Source: Kingdonia uniflora (taxonomy: Eukaryota > Streptophyta > Magnoliopsida > Ranunculales > Circaeasteraceae). Taken from it: a stretch of DNA of 64,000 nt. Made by a program: the position numbers and the translations under genes. A model generated the notes under the pieces. The model worked only from the letters and a program-made list of their open reading frames with translations, was not told the origin of the DNA and ran no database searches. Below, one piece after another: positions 43,430-55,529 of the stretch; position 1 is the stretch's first letter; each line of letters starts with the position of its first letter. The stretch lies in NCBI GenBank assembly GCA_014058105.1, contig JACGCM010001798.1, positions 930,001 through 994,000 on the forward strand, written 5' to 3'.

Positions 43430-44414
43430 TCTGATAAAGAACCCCAAGCCTTCTTGCACGATCTACACGAAGGTACTTGTGGATCCCATATGGCAGAGCG
43501 ATCTTTAGCAAACCGAGCTCTTACTCAAGGAGTCTTTTGGCCTAAAATGAATGCTCAAGCCATCAAATATATAAGCAAATGTGATGCCTGCCAACGACAT
43601 GGACGTAAAATTTAAGCTCTAACTTTAAAACTCCATTCTAGCAAAGTTGTCTGGCCATTCAAAAGATGAGCCCTCAATCTCGTGAGAGAGTTTCTAACTG
43701 CACTAGGTGGGTAAAAATAGTTTCTTTGTGTCAAATACGTAAAGACAAATTTATCAAGTTTATATGGGAAACTATTATAATACGTTTTAGCTAACCCTAT
43801 CTCATTAGAATCGACAATGGACTACAGTTCGTTAGCTCTATGGTCGTTGATTTCCTTAACCATCATAGAATTATCCACTCTCCTTCAAATCTGTATTACC
43901 CACAAAAAAATGGTCAGGCCGAAATTACCAATCAAAATATAGTCGACGGAATCAAAAAGCGTTTAACAAAATAATACCTCGAGTATCGACTGGATGTACG
44001 CTATTCTTGTTGGTATATTATACCGAAGCAATCATCCCCACTTAATATCATCATCCACTATGTGATCATACCGTGACAGACGAAGAAAATGAGTTCCAGT
44101 TGGTATATAACATGAATTGGATCGAGGAAACAAGAGATATAACAGTCATAAACTTGGGAAGGTACCATAAGATTTTAGCAAGATCATATAACAAATGAGT
44201 TTGTCATAGAGATTTTGATATTAAAGATCTCGTCCTACGAGAAATACCAAAATACATAAAGGAACTCAATGCTGGGAAACTTGCAGAAAATTGGGAAGGA
44301 CCTTTTATCGTTGTCGGCAAAAGTGGGCTTGGCTCTTACAATCTCGTCACTGAAAATGGAGATAGAGTCCCTAATCCTTGGAATACGAGGAGATTAAAGT
44401 TATATCGTAGATAA
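43430..44414 (+). pseudogene. Tat C integrase
   Basis: Zinc segment LHEGTCGSHMAERSLANRAL ... FWPKMNAQA ... KCDACQRHGRK, then VVWPFKR and LVREFL, where the frame breaks. Later pieces resemble IRIDNGLQFVS (near 43810), YYPQKNGQAEITN, and the end AGKLAENWEGPFIVVGKS through WNTRRLKLYRR with its stop at 44412-44414. It is heavily frameshifted. Confidence 0.78.
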
Positions 44415-44468
44415 TATTCTATCACAGTGTACTATTCTACTATTTCTTCCAAATTTATACGTCGTTCT

Positions 44469-44775
44469 TACATCAATGAAATACTTATGTTTGATCGACC
44501 TACATTATAATATTTTTTACTATTTCATGCAGTACTCTTCTACTATTTTTATTATTATATACATCATAATTACATTAATGAAATACTTATGTTCTATCGA
44601 CCTACATCAGAGTACTTTCTACTATTTCATACAGTACTCTTCTACTGTATCTTGTATTTTTGTATGCCAATCCTACACTAATGAAATACTTGTGTTTGGT
44701 TGCCCTACATTACAGTACTTTTTCTACTATCTCATACAAGTACTTTTATATACATTACATATTTATAACATCATA
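44469..44775 (+). repeat. ~102-bp tandem repeats in Tat C (3 copies)
   Basis: Units start near 44469, 44571 and 44674 with TACA[TC][CT]AATGAAATACTT, and each contains CTACAT and a CATACA-type GTACT segment. They lie just after the end of pol. Confidence 0.85.
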
Positions 44776-44802
44776 GGTTACTAATGGGTTCACCCTATTT
44801 TA

Positions 44803-45170
44803 TATTACAGATTATTTGTTGTTTCAGTCAATTCGATCTTCTAAATACATTACAAATCATTTGTTGCTTTAGCCAATTCGATCTTCTAAATACATTACAA
44901 ATCATTTGTTGCTTTAGCCAATTCGATGTTCTAAATACATTACAGGTCATTTGTTGCTTCAGCCAATTCGATCTTCTAAATCTATTATAGATCGTTTGTT
45001 GCTTCAGCCAATTCGATCTTTTAAATATATTACAGATCGTTTGCTGCTTCGGCCAATCTGATCTTCTATTACATTGCAGATCGTTTGCTACTTCAGCCAA
45101 TCTGATCTTCTATTACATAACAGATCGCTTGTTGTATTAGACAATTCGATTTTCTATTATACCAAAGGTC
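44803..45170 (+). repeat. 45-bp minisatellite in Tat C (about 8 copies)
   Basis: The unit is ATTACAAATCATTTGTTGC followed by TT[TC]AGCCAATTCGATCTTC and TAAATAC. Early copies are 45 bp; later ones are slightly shorter. Because 45 is a multiple of three, both strands stay open as a 15-residue repeat, which I regard as a by-product rather than a gene. Confidence 0.9.
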
Positions 45171-45439
45171 AGCTATTGGTTCCATAATTCAGCTCACAGG
45201 CGATAGACTTCTACACCATAATTTATTTATCAAAAGGTCTGTACAAATATGTGTGGATCACTAACTCTACTATTAGTCAAATTTTGCTGTAGCATAATCT
45301 TCTCACTCTATCTACTATATTTCAGCTGGTATAGTATGAATAATTCCTTCTTACATTAATAACAACGCCTCCTAAGTCACTCGAACTCTCAGACAATACA
45401 TCGCCATGCAAATTTTCCCTACAAACGCATCAGTTCTAG

Positions 45440-48400
45440 TACCTTCGAAGTAACAATTTATCTTCCTTCATTAAGCTTGCTCTTAGTAAGAGCACCGATT
45501 TTTAACATAATATGCTCCAGATATTTAGTACGCGCTAGTTGTATCTCACAATGCACACCATTTGTGATCATGTTGTCATGAATCGTGTCTCTTTCCTTTT
45601 CCAGTCTCTTAAACTTGGACATAAAAATGGAAAGCACTGCCGTCATATCTTTGTTTCTGCTTATCACTTACCTTATGCTTAACCTTGTCAGGAACAACGA
45701 GCTCCGCGATTTTTCTCTTAGCCTCATTCACCATCACTTCCAAAGTTTTACAACGATTTTTCATCCATATAAGCTTTATTTCGTGCTTCCATTACCATCA
45801 TAAATTTGTCCATTTGTCCCAATACAACCATTGATTCCTCCATCATGAACCGATTATGATCCCTATCTACAACTTCTACGTCAAGCTTTCGTTCAGCCAT
45901 CACAAGATCTGCCTCCAATTTGGTCATTGAGCTAATCAGTTCCCTAATTTCCATTTGGCAGTCCAAAGTATTTAACTACAACACTTGAACTATATCCTCT
46001 AAAGTCCCTATCTTAAGCCAATGTTTTTTTATTAATTCATTATGTTCATTGTTGGCTTCTTCTAACTCTTTTACCCTAGTATTAGCAGCATGACCCATTA
46101 TTTTAAACTTACGAGCACGCACATCTGTCTCCCACACAAAAGCTCGTATATCAACTATTTCTGCTTTAAGCGTATTTATACAAACTTACAAGCATTTCAC
46201 ACTATCTTCTTCTTTCTTCATCATCGCCAGTAACTCTATCATTTTTATACGCCAGGTATTAGTTCTGCCTCCTGCTGGGTTACTCATTCCGAGATATTAC
46301 TTGCATGATGTTGGATTTTTTTAATGTCCAACTCCTTTTTCTTTACAACCTCCTTTAGTTTTTCCATTTTCTTTTGTACAATGGCTAGTTCAGCCTCCTT
46401 ATCTTCCAGTTGTTCGGTCAAACGACCCACCATACTTTACTCTTCAGTTTCCTTACCTCAATTTTTACATTTAACTCCGTAGCACTTTTTAGTGTTTCCT
46501 AATAAAAATTCAAATCAGTGTTCAATTTTTTATTCAACACGCGCAACGCTTCATACTGACTTTGAACCTCTGTCAATTCTACCTGCAACAATAGTTAACT
46601 TTCACATACATACCAATTCATGTATCAAAATAGTTTACATATTATAGTTAATAATTTTTCTCAACAATATAATACTTGAGTACTATCGATCCACATCCTT
46701 ACTTATATCTATATTATCATCACAGAGAACAAATTTTATTTATCATCAAAGCAGTGTACAAACTTTTAATGCATATGCAAGTTGGTGAAAAGCATAACTA
46801 CTTTAGTTTTGTTTCCTCGAACTACGAGAGGATTGCCCCTATCTCGTGAACTCCTTTACCTATCTACCTGCACATCCAAAGGAGCTATAAAAGTCACCAC
46901 ATCCTTACTTATATCTATATTATCACCACTTCTTGCTAACGCTGCCTTTTCCATGACCAAGGTATTAAGCTCTTGACCTCCTCCTCAACCTCTTTTGATA
47001 AATTTTCTCTCAATCTAGGAGCCAGTTTTTCAACAACCTTTTCCTCCTCATCCTTTGTAAACCACATATTTTTAGTTTTTTTCGTTCTCTATATCAAAAA
47101 ATTTCTCACAATCCATCACATACTTCTTAAATTTGTTCTCTCCCCACCATAAAACTCAATCACATTTTTTATATAGCGTTCATTGTCCGTTCGAGCTGTG
47201 ACCTTTACTCATGATAGATACAGATGCTCCCTCAATTTTATATGCGCCATGTGCAGACGCTTACGCGTTTCCTTCTATAATACACCCAACGGTTTCAAAT
47301 CACTTTCTACCTTCTTTCTACCAGTTATTTTTTTTTGACAATTGATTTGCCAATGATGTATTTTACTCCGTACTTTGCTTAAGCACATTTTACAATTCTC
47401 TTAACTCACACTCCAACTTGCCTTATACCCCTATTTGCTCCTTCCTTATTCTAAAAAAAATCTTCATTGCTCTTCGACCCTACATAAAGCCAAGAGCATC
47501 AGGTAAGGGTCCTTCATCACCCCATATAACAGACACACCAGCTCGAGCTGAACATTTTCTCGCCTTTTACACTATGACGATTACATCTTTCTCAAGCTAA
47601 AAACATAACTCGAGCTGGGTCAGGTACTACACCCTTTTCCTTCAAAAGCTCTACATAAGCTTCTTTTAAACCCCGCTCACTATCTACTTCAGCCTTAAAA
47701 TACAGTGTTAGAGTTGCTAAAATCTTTTGACACCTAGCTTTATCACTCGGGTCAATAAAATAATTTTAGTTTTCATACAAATACCCCCCCTCTCATCTTC
47801 TTTTCTTAAAACCTCATCCATTTTTATTTTTATTTTTATTTTTGCGTATCAACACTATAGATCATACAATTCTTTAAAAAAATTCTCTGAATTAGATTTA
47901 AACTGCCTTCTCTCATACTCGATCAGTTTTATTTAATACCTGTTGACGAGTCACAGAATCCCTCGCTCTACTCAACAATATCTCCAGAGTGGAAGCAACT
48001 TTTATCAACTGATTTATCTCTTACATAAATTACAATTTTTTTTATTATCACACAAACATTTAAACAGAGTACAATAACAAGATGTCTATCAAACTTAGCA
48101 TTTGCAACACACATAGAAGACAATCTCATCACAGTCAAGATAGAACATCATAGTTTAAAATAAGATACTACCAAATGATTAAATATTCATGCCAGTCTCT
48201 ACATTAGATGTAGGATCTATTTCAGTATCAGCAGCACGAACTTACTCAGTTTGTAGAGTCGGTATATTGATTGGAGTAACAACATCTTCCACCAGTTCGT
48301 CTTCTATATTTGAAACTAAGACTATCTCCTTGTACCTACCAGTTTGGCCCAGATCGATATCAGTATCAGTCAACCTAAAATGATGATAAGATTGGATCAG

Positions 48401-48471
48401 ATAGGTTCTCTCAGCCCTTATCTCTATAAACACTTTTGACACACTATCCTCGCGCTCAGACAGTTTCGCAT
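45440..48471 (-). pseudogene. Tat C antisense gene, C-terminal coiled-coil part
   Basis: Minus-strand open pieces at 45667-45458 (KRLEKERDTIHDNM, matching A2), 45966-45748 (ISSMTKLEADLVMAERKLDV ... DRDHNRFMMEE) and 48442-48242 (TDTDIDLGQTGRYKEIV) are charged and coiled-coil-like. Long gaps between them contain many stops. The element D insertion at 48477 separates this from the N-terminal exons at 55540-58661. Function unknown. Confidence 0.5.
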
Positions 48472-48476
48472 ACTAC

Positions 48477-49694
48477 TGAGGAGCGCGTAATTATGACATT
48501 TTTAATATACTCGATCATGTATTTTAGTCATTCATTATATTTAATTTTGGGTACTTATGCGCTATTGGAGATGAATATTTGAAACCCATCTCTTAAAGTC
48601 AAGTAAAAGTGTCTCCAGCAGTTCATTGCACAAAAAGTCAAATACACAATATATTTGGTCTCAAGATTGAAGAAATATATACACAAATATTCGTGAATAA
48701 AAAGATCAAAGAAGATATTGCATCCAAGATCCTTAAAAGATATTTTATATTGAAGATATATGCAAGAGTTTCCATGAAGAAAGATCGCTACATCACTTAA
48801 GGGAATTATATGCAAGAATCTTAGGTTATTGGTTGTAATATTAAAAAAAATTATTGTGAAAATATTATTTAGAATTTAATATATAGTTTCAAAATTTGGG
48901 TTCCTTCTCCTATAAAAGGAACCTTCCCCTCGTTGTAATGAGGCACCTCATATTGGGGCAAGTTTAGATTAAATAAAGTCCTAGTTTAATTTAATTATCT
49001 TTTCTCTTTTTTATTTTCTTTTGTAAATAGTTAGCTAGTTCATGCAATGATCTTGGGAATGATAGAAGGCTAATCCCTTTTAGCTATGACTAGAAGGAAG
49101 CCCTTGCCCAAGTAGTAATAGCTATAATGTAGTTCTAGGATTAGTTCTCTTTTACAATATTCTAAAATAACTATAATCGACTTCTAGGTTTAACCATAGC
49201 TAGTAAGTAGGTTTAGTCTATTTAGCCAAAATCCAGTGTTATAACCATTAAACCAGATTTTTGGGCAAAAATGAAGAATACTCGTTAGAAGATATTCGAC
49301 CAAGCTTAACCATAGTTGGAAGAATTTCTCCTACATATCGGATTTAGGCAAACATATTATGACCAAATTCTAGATGCCTAACCATGGATCTAGGGTTGTC
49401 GTTAACATAAAAAATTCCTTACCAATGATTTTTTATATGAATAATATGCCTAGTAAAACTACATGATAACTATATTACTTTGATTTGGACATATTCTAGT
49501 TGTTGCTATTTTCTTGTTAATTATTGGTTTTATTTCTTTCTTTTCAATCGACCTCTTATAAAACCTTATTCGGCCTAGAAAGTATTTGTTTTCCAAACCT
49601 CCTTGTGTATTCGATACCACACATCCGTACTATAATTCGACAACCGTACTTTGAGTGGGAATTTTGCTAAAGGACCCTAAAAAACCTCTTACCA
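48477..49694 (+). repeat. 5' LTR of element D
   Basis: Starts TGAGGAGCGCGTAATTATG and ends CCTCTTACCA. A promoter box TATAAAAGG is at 48911-48919. Compared with the 3' LTR it lacks about 16 bases near 48557 (the segment containing GCTTGTTTAATTGCA), which accounts for the length difference. Confidence 0.92.
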
Positions 49695-49696
49695 AA

Positions 49697-49714
49697 TGGT
49701 GTTGTTGCCGGGGA
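49697..49714 (+). other. primer-binding site of element D
   Basis: TGGTGTTGTTGCCGGGGA, two bases after the LTR. It is close to the Athila site TGGCGCCGTTGCCGGGG (tRNA-Asp type). Confidence 0.85.
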
Positions 49715-50245
49715 GGCAACGGTTAAAACAAGTTCTTTTTAATACCGAGTTTATTATTTTTATTTTTTTTCCTTTTTTTCCTTTCATTTTTACTGTGATC
49801 ACTTTCAAAATAAATTAGTCTCAACATTTTCTGATAAGCGGTTTCGGAGATATTAATTTTGGAAGAAACATACTCAGCTTTCAACAAAAAGTGTGTTCCA
49901 GAATGTTTCATAGTTTTTGACCATCTATACTTCATAATTGAGAAATACGTTTGCTACTAAAGTTTTAGATAATTCAAAACCCTTTCCGAATTGTTATAGA
50001 TCATATATTTTTTTGTTTAGTCGTCTAAGAGTTATAGTCTTTTAAAACAACAGTAAAAACAATCTTTATAAAGGACGCCGTTGTTCATTAATCACTTGTT
50101 TTGAGCTGTAAAAAAACTAAATTCTAGAAAACTTCCTTCTTAAATGTTTTTCCTTTTTGAATTATCTTTTCAAATTAAAAACTGAGCTGAACAATATACG
50201 TATTTGAAAATTAGGACATTATAAACTACAATAAACTTGGATATT

Positions 50246-50283
<38 letters not shown>

Positions 50284-51150
50284 TTTTGGCTCACAAGTTC
50301 ACTAATCCTTTTTCTCTTGTTTTGCAGAATAGTCACAAAGTTGGTACTCAAAGATCGTGAGGAATTTACAAAGAACATAGACAAACTTCTATCTAATCCT
50401 TCTTGTGCCCCCTAAGTGAAGTAACACTTCCTTCTTTCTCCCCTTAAGTGAAGGGGCAGCCACAGCTTCACCGGGAAAAACTTCCCATAAGTTGGTACCT
50501 CTATAAACTTGACATCTAGAAGGGGTTCATATCCGCTCTGCCCCGGCACTAGGAATATAAAGTCGTGTGGATTGTACAAATATACACTGCTCTAATAAAA
50601 TATTTGCTGTGGTTGGATTGACTTATTGACGTGTTTAAATTTCTTTTCATTCCAATATTAGTAAAGGTAAAAACTGTTAGAGACTTGCAGGATTTCATCA
50701 CCCAAAAAGCTATCTAACAAATGGGACCACTCATTAGGGATAAGAAGAAATTTGTATCATACGAAAATTGAACGTCCTGGACCTGAAAATAACTAACAAT
50801 AAAAAGAGTAGCAAAATTCCTTCGGGATTTCATCACCCAACGGATAGGTGTACCGGACCGGGGTACAAGTATAGGTTCCTAGGATACGGCCCCAGCCTAG
50901 TGCTGTGAAATACTGGTTGTAGGTTTGCGATGTCACTGTTCTGAGTTTGACGTACGATAAGGTGACTCACTCAGACGTGAGGATGAACATCTACTTTAAG
51001 ATGGTACTAGCATAGTGACGCAGGGGAGTTTAAGAACCAAAGCTTTCAGTCATCCTACCCATTTTTGAACATAGAAAAATATAAGGGAGACCCAATTATT
51101 TATTCTAAAAAAACGTTGAAGTGCTAGAATTTTAGGCTTAATTAAATTTT
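49715..51150 (+). other. element D leader
   Basis: No gene. An (AT)n tract occurs at 50248-50279. From about 50391 to 51066 the sequence is the block shared with B and E: GATTTCATCACCC motifs at 50690-50703 and 50824-50838, a hairpin GATAAGAAGAAATTTGTATC, and GACCGGGGTACAA. Confidence 0.65.
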
Positions 51151-51154
51151 TTTA

Positions 51155-51830
51155 TTGGGTGGTAATTTAATTGAAAAATGTCGTGCATGCAAGAACATTG
51201 GAATTCATATGGCTCACATTTTGACATCCTACAATATCCTTAAAATTGTTTTCAATCTGGGCATCACCAAAACTCAAAATATGCGAAACCTTTTCAACCT
51301 CATTCTTATACGCAGACCCATCAATCCTTTCAACCATTCAAACAGTTCCCACCCGCTCCACCTAAACAATCTTTGGAAGGCACCCTTGTTCTCTTAATGT
51401 AACAATCAATGAAAAATAAAAAACAATTAATGGAAAGTTAATAACAAGCGTTACAATTTCTGCAACTAATGATGCAATTCTAACAACAGACTTTGGTGAA
51501 TCAAAATTCCACATCTCAATCTATCTCTAGGTTAGAGACTCAGATAACTCAGTTGTCAACCACATGGAGTAAAATATAGCATGAAAAACTTCTAAGCAAT
51601 GAAAAAGAAAAACTTAAAGTTAAATCCCCTTGTAATTTAGAAAATAATGAATTCAAGCGTTATCAAGGAATATTTTCCCCATGGGGTGAATGGATACCAT
51701 ATTACGACACAGATTTAGAAGATGAACATTTTAAGGTCGACAATCTTATGTCACAAGAAGCTCTAAAAGAAGTGGCTAACATGTTCAATAATTTTTATTA
51801 CTAATCACCTCATAATTCTACCCTCAACAT
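51155..51830 (+). pseudogene. element D gag C-terminal remnant
   Basis: Translations across frames match the Gln-rich end of Athila B gag: an FPPAPPKQSLE-like start, a QQTLVNQNSTSQSISRLETQ-type segment and TTWSKI. It continues LSNEKEKLKVKSPCNLENNE and IFSPWGEWIPYYDTDLEDEH, a part also present in E but not in B. The zinc knuckle and the gag core are missing. Confidence 0.55.
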
Positions 51831-52722
51831 TCAACTACAGATATCATTATCCATCCCTTCACCGATAGATCCCCACCAATTCACAAATGACATCATAATA
51901 GAAAGTGAGTATTTTTCCAAATTTTTAGACGATTTCTCAGATGATAAGGATGATAATAAATTTCTTAGAAGTATGAATTCAACATCAATCCTTGAGAAAA
52001 TATGAGCTCCATCTTCATCCCAACCAGTGTCACCTTCTTTATCTCTCTTTCTTGAATCCATACCTCCATCGCCTGAGCCTAATGGGGGTACCATGACCAT
52101 AAACGATTTTGAGAACTTGTACAGAGATAACTCTTATTGCATTTCTGTTGATAAATGTTTAAATTATTTTGATGACTCGAATGATCCTGAGAATTGTGAA
52201 ATGGTACAATCATTAGCATCTGAAAATGCGCTTTAACTTGGCCATGTCCCTATGCTAATGAATATCCACATCAATGATCAGGATGAGTCCCTTGAGATAA
52301 GTTGTGATTTTAGGCAAACACATATTAAATGTTTGTTAGAATCAATAATTCCCCGATCCCCATATTTGCAAATATGTCATATAGTTTTTCTTCTACTAAA
52401 AGAAAAAATCTTTTTGAAAAATTATAATTTTAGGGATGCCTCACGGATTTGCTTTGTCATAACCACCTATCACATTTTTTGGAATATCAGCGATAACATG
52501 GGGGTTTTGAAAATTTTCAAAGAAAATATCTTTCCAGGAAAATTAAGTTTTGAATCTAGTACATTTTCGGGGACGAATACTTGTATACCAATCTTATTAT
52601 TTACTACAACACGTAGTAATCATATGATTGTATTGAAAATTCTAAAGAAAAATATGTTCCCTGGGTATGTGTTTGCTTTATCTTGGAGAAAATGGTTTTT
52701 CTTCATTTATTTAAAATTTTGA
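51790..52722 (+). pseudogene. element D acidic frame of unknown function
   Basis: Open pieces (about 51880-52003, 52027-52236 and 52252-52722) give an Asp/Glu/Ser-rich segment (SKFLDDFSDDKDDN), a Pro/Ser linker, then MTINDFENLYRDNSYC and KCLNYFDDSNDPENCEMVQS. After a stop it continues with a region repeating a KIF[KL]KEN[IM]FPG-like phrase. Element E has the same order (62424-61332, minus), including NEFEDLLRNNSSC and QCLNYFKYWDDP. The frame sits where pol would be. I do not recognise the family; a gene captured by this element lineage is one possibility. Confidence 0.5.
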
Positions 52723-54295
52723 ACTTGGAATCATCAAATGATAGGCAAAGTTTTAAAAAAATCTTTTTCATAAAGAATTAGTTTTTTAACTCCATCCAAT
52801 TTTTAAAGAAAATATTTGTTCAATTTGTGGCTAATATTGAGGATCACCATTCATGTGTTATTTGGTTTTTTAAAGAAAATTTGTAACCAGAATAGTACAT
52901 CACCTTTTCAAATTCGTACCCTTCCAATCATATTAATTTTTTTAAGTTTGGGGGTATATTCGACTGGCTAAAGACGGTAAACTTAGCGCTTCTTGGGAGG
53001 CAACTCATAACATAGTTAGGTGAAAAATTCTAGTTTTCCTCTTCCATTTATTTTCTTGCTCACCAACATTGAGGGCAATGTTTCATTTAAGTTTGGGGGT
53101 AGGAAACCATTTCTTTAAATGTTTTTTGAAGAAAAGTGAAATAATGGTACTTTAACAATTTATGATATATTTTTGACAAATTTCCAAACACTTAAACTGA
53201 TTTTATATTGACATAAATATTATGGAAAAACTTAAAATTTGAAATTGTACTAAGTATATAATATAATATTTTGGACTATCTTAAGATAGATGTACATTTT
53301 TTTTATTTGCGACTAATTCAAGTTAACTTGGCATATTTTGAAAACGTGCACTTCACTATAGTTTTGCAATTAATACCTTCAATAGATTTTTACTTAGTAT
53401 AAGGGAAATTTAGCATTTATGTTAGGAATAGTTTACAACAAGGGAGATAACGGCCTAAGAATAAGTTCATTCCTAAGAAAAAATAATAATAAGCCAAATG
53501 TGCTCTAAAAATTTTCACGCTGCAAGGCTACTCGCATGATTAAGAATTGAAAGAGGAAAATTATCACCAATTTTGAGTTTGACCATAAACTATGTGAAAG
53601 GAGCACAATAAAATATTATTTGCGAGAATCTTGAGTCTAAGTCATGATGGGGCACCACACCCCGGCAACCTTGGCCAACTAGCGGGGATTGTCGACCGAA
53701 AACTCCTCGTTACAGAGACTTTACTAAGAAACAATGTACTCAAAAGAAAATGCTTGCAAAAGAAAAAAAAAAGTTAAATTTTAGGAAGACGAATTGACTA
53801 AGGCACTTATCGAACTGACCGTTGAATTTATTCCAGTAAGAACTAGACTACCAAAAACTGAGTAAATTATTCTAGACAAGGTATTAGGCGATAAAACTTG
53901 TTTTACTGTATACTCAAATATAGCTAAAGAAAAATACTTGAATCACTTTCTAATCTTGAGGTCGTACATCGAGTTTCGGATAAGCTTAAACTATTCTTTG
54001 GTATACTTAGAAGGATAGGAGGTTTAAGGATTTCCCACTGGTATATTTTTGTCACAACTAAGTAAGGATAAGTTCACATGAAATGAGTCATGTGTATTCT
54101 AGAATTGTTTAAAATATTATTATTAACTTTTATGGGTATAATCACTATAAATCCTCACGAGACAATACTCGTTCACCAGGCTAAACCTAGGGGTTTAATG
54201 GCTTGTTGCATATGCTAAATGCAATCGTTCTTCCTGCGAAAGTGGCTATTATTTTATTTTACTCAGGACGAGCAAAATATAAGTTTAGGGGTATT
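52723..54295 (+). other. element D conserved non-coding 3' region and polypurine tract
   Basis: Homologous to B 22734-24108 and E 59917-61330. Polypurine-like AAGTTTGGGGGTA motifs are at 52944-52956 and 53089-53101, and the terminal AAGTTTAGGGGTATT at 54281-54295 abuts the 3' LTR. Nothing coding is seen. Confidence 0.75.
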
Positions 54296-55529
54296 TGATG
54301 AGCGCGTAATTATGACATTTTTAATATACCCGATCATGTATTTTTGTCGTCTATTATATTTAATTTTGGGTACTTATGCACGCTTGTTTAATTGCAGCTA
54401 TTGGAGATGGATATTTGAAACCAAACTCTTAAAGTCAAGTAAAAGTGTCTATAGCAGTTCATAGCACAAAAAGTCAAAGACACAATATATTTGGTTTCAA
54501 GATTGAAGAAATATATACACAAATATTCCTGGTGAATAAGATCAAAAAAGATATTACATCCAAGATCCTTGAAAATATTTTATATTGAAGATATATGCAA
54601 GAGTTTTCATGAAGAAAGATCTCTACATCACTTAATGGAATTATATGCAAGCATTTTAGGTGATAAGCTGTAATATTAAAAGAAATTATTGTGAAAATAT
54701 TCATTAGAATTTAATGTATAGTTTCTAAATTTGGGTTTTTTCTCTTATAAATGGAACCCTCCCCCCCATTGTAATGAGGTATCTCATATTGGAGCAAGGT
54801 TAGAATAAATAAAGTCTTAGTTTTATTTAATTATCTTATCTCTCTTTTATTTTCTTTTGTAAATAGTTAGCTAGTTCATGCAATGATCTTGGGACTGATA
54901 GAAGGCCAATCCCTTCTAGCTATGACTAGAAGAAAGCCCTTACCCAAGTAACAATAGTTATATTATAATTCTAGGATTAGTTCTCTTTTACAATCTTTTA
55001 AAATAGCTATAATCGACTTCTAAACTTAACCATAGCTACTAAGTAGATCTAGACTATTTAGCCAAAATCTGGTGTAATAACCATTAAACCGGATTTTAGG
55101 GCAAAAATGAAGATGACTCGTTAGAAGATATTCGACCAAGCTTAACCATAGTTGGAAGAATTTCTCTTACATATCGAATTTAGGCAAACATATTATGACC
55201 AAATCCTAGATGCCTAACCATGGATCTAGGGTTGTCGTTTATATTAAAAATGTCTTACCAATGATCATTTATATGAATAATCTGCCTAGTAAAACTACAT
55301 GATAGCTATATTGTTTTGGTTGGGCCAAATTCTAGTTGTAGCTATTCTCTTGTTAATTGTTCATTTTATTTCTTTCTTTTCAATTGATCTTTTATAAAAC
55401 CTTATTCGGCCAAAAAAGTATTTATTTTCTAAACCTCCATATGGATTCGATCCCACTCATTCGTGGTACAATTCGACAATCGTACTTTGAGCGAGTATTT
55501 TGCTAGAGGACTCTAAAAACCTCTTATCA
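54296..55529 (+). repeat. 3' LTR of element D
   Basis: Starts TGATGAGCGCGTAATTATG after the polypurine tract, ends CCTCTTATCA, and is followed by the target copy ACTAC. Confidence 0.92.

Larger units (their letters stand above)
48477..55529 (+). mobile_element. Athila-like element D, lacking pol
   Basis: A 7053-bp element with LTRs of 1218 and 1234 bp. It has a perfect target duplication ACTAC (48472-48476 and 55530-55534), a tRNA-Asp-type primer site, a leader conserved with B and E, a gag remnant, an unrecognised acidic frame, a conserved 3' region and a polypurine tract. No protease, RT or integrase is present. It is inserted in the antisense gene of Tat C. Its LTR matches that of the pol-bearing element B, so B-type enzymes could have mobilised it. 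Confidence 0.92.

Noticed and set aside
44784..45100. Repeat proteins on both strands, or a CRISPR-like array
   Set aside because: The 45-bp units are contiguous and have no unique spacers; the frames exist only because the unit is a multiple of three.
48555..48815. Minus-strand 86-codon frame in the D LTR (also similar frames at 32297-32494 and 54474-54704)
   Set aside because: It recurs in LTRs of the same family on the antisense strand and contains the LTR promoter region; there is no protein signature.
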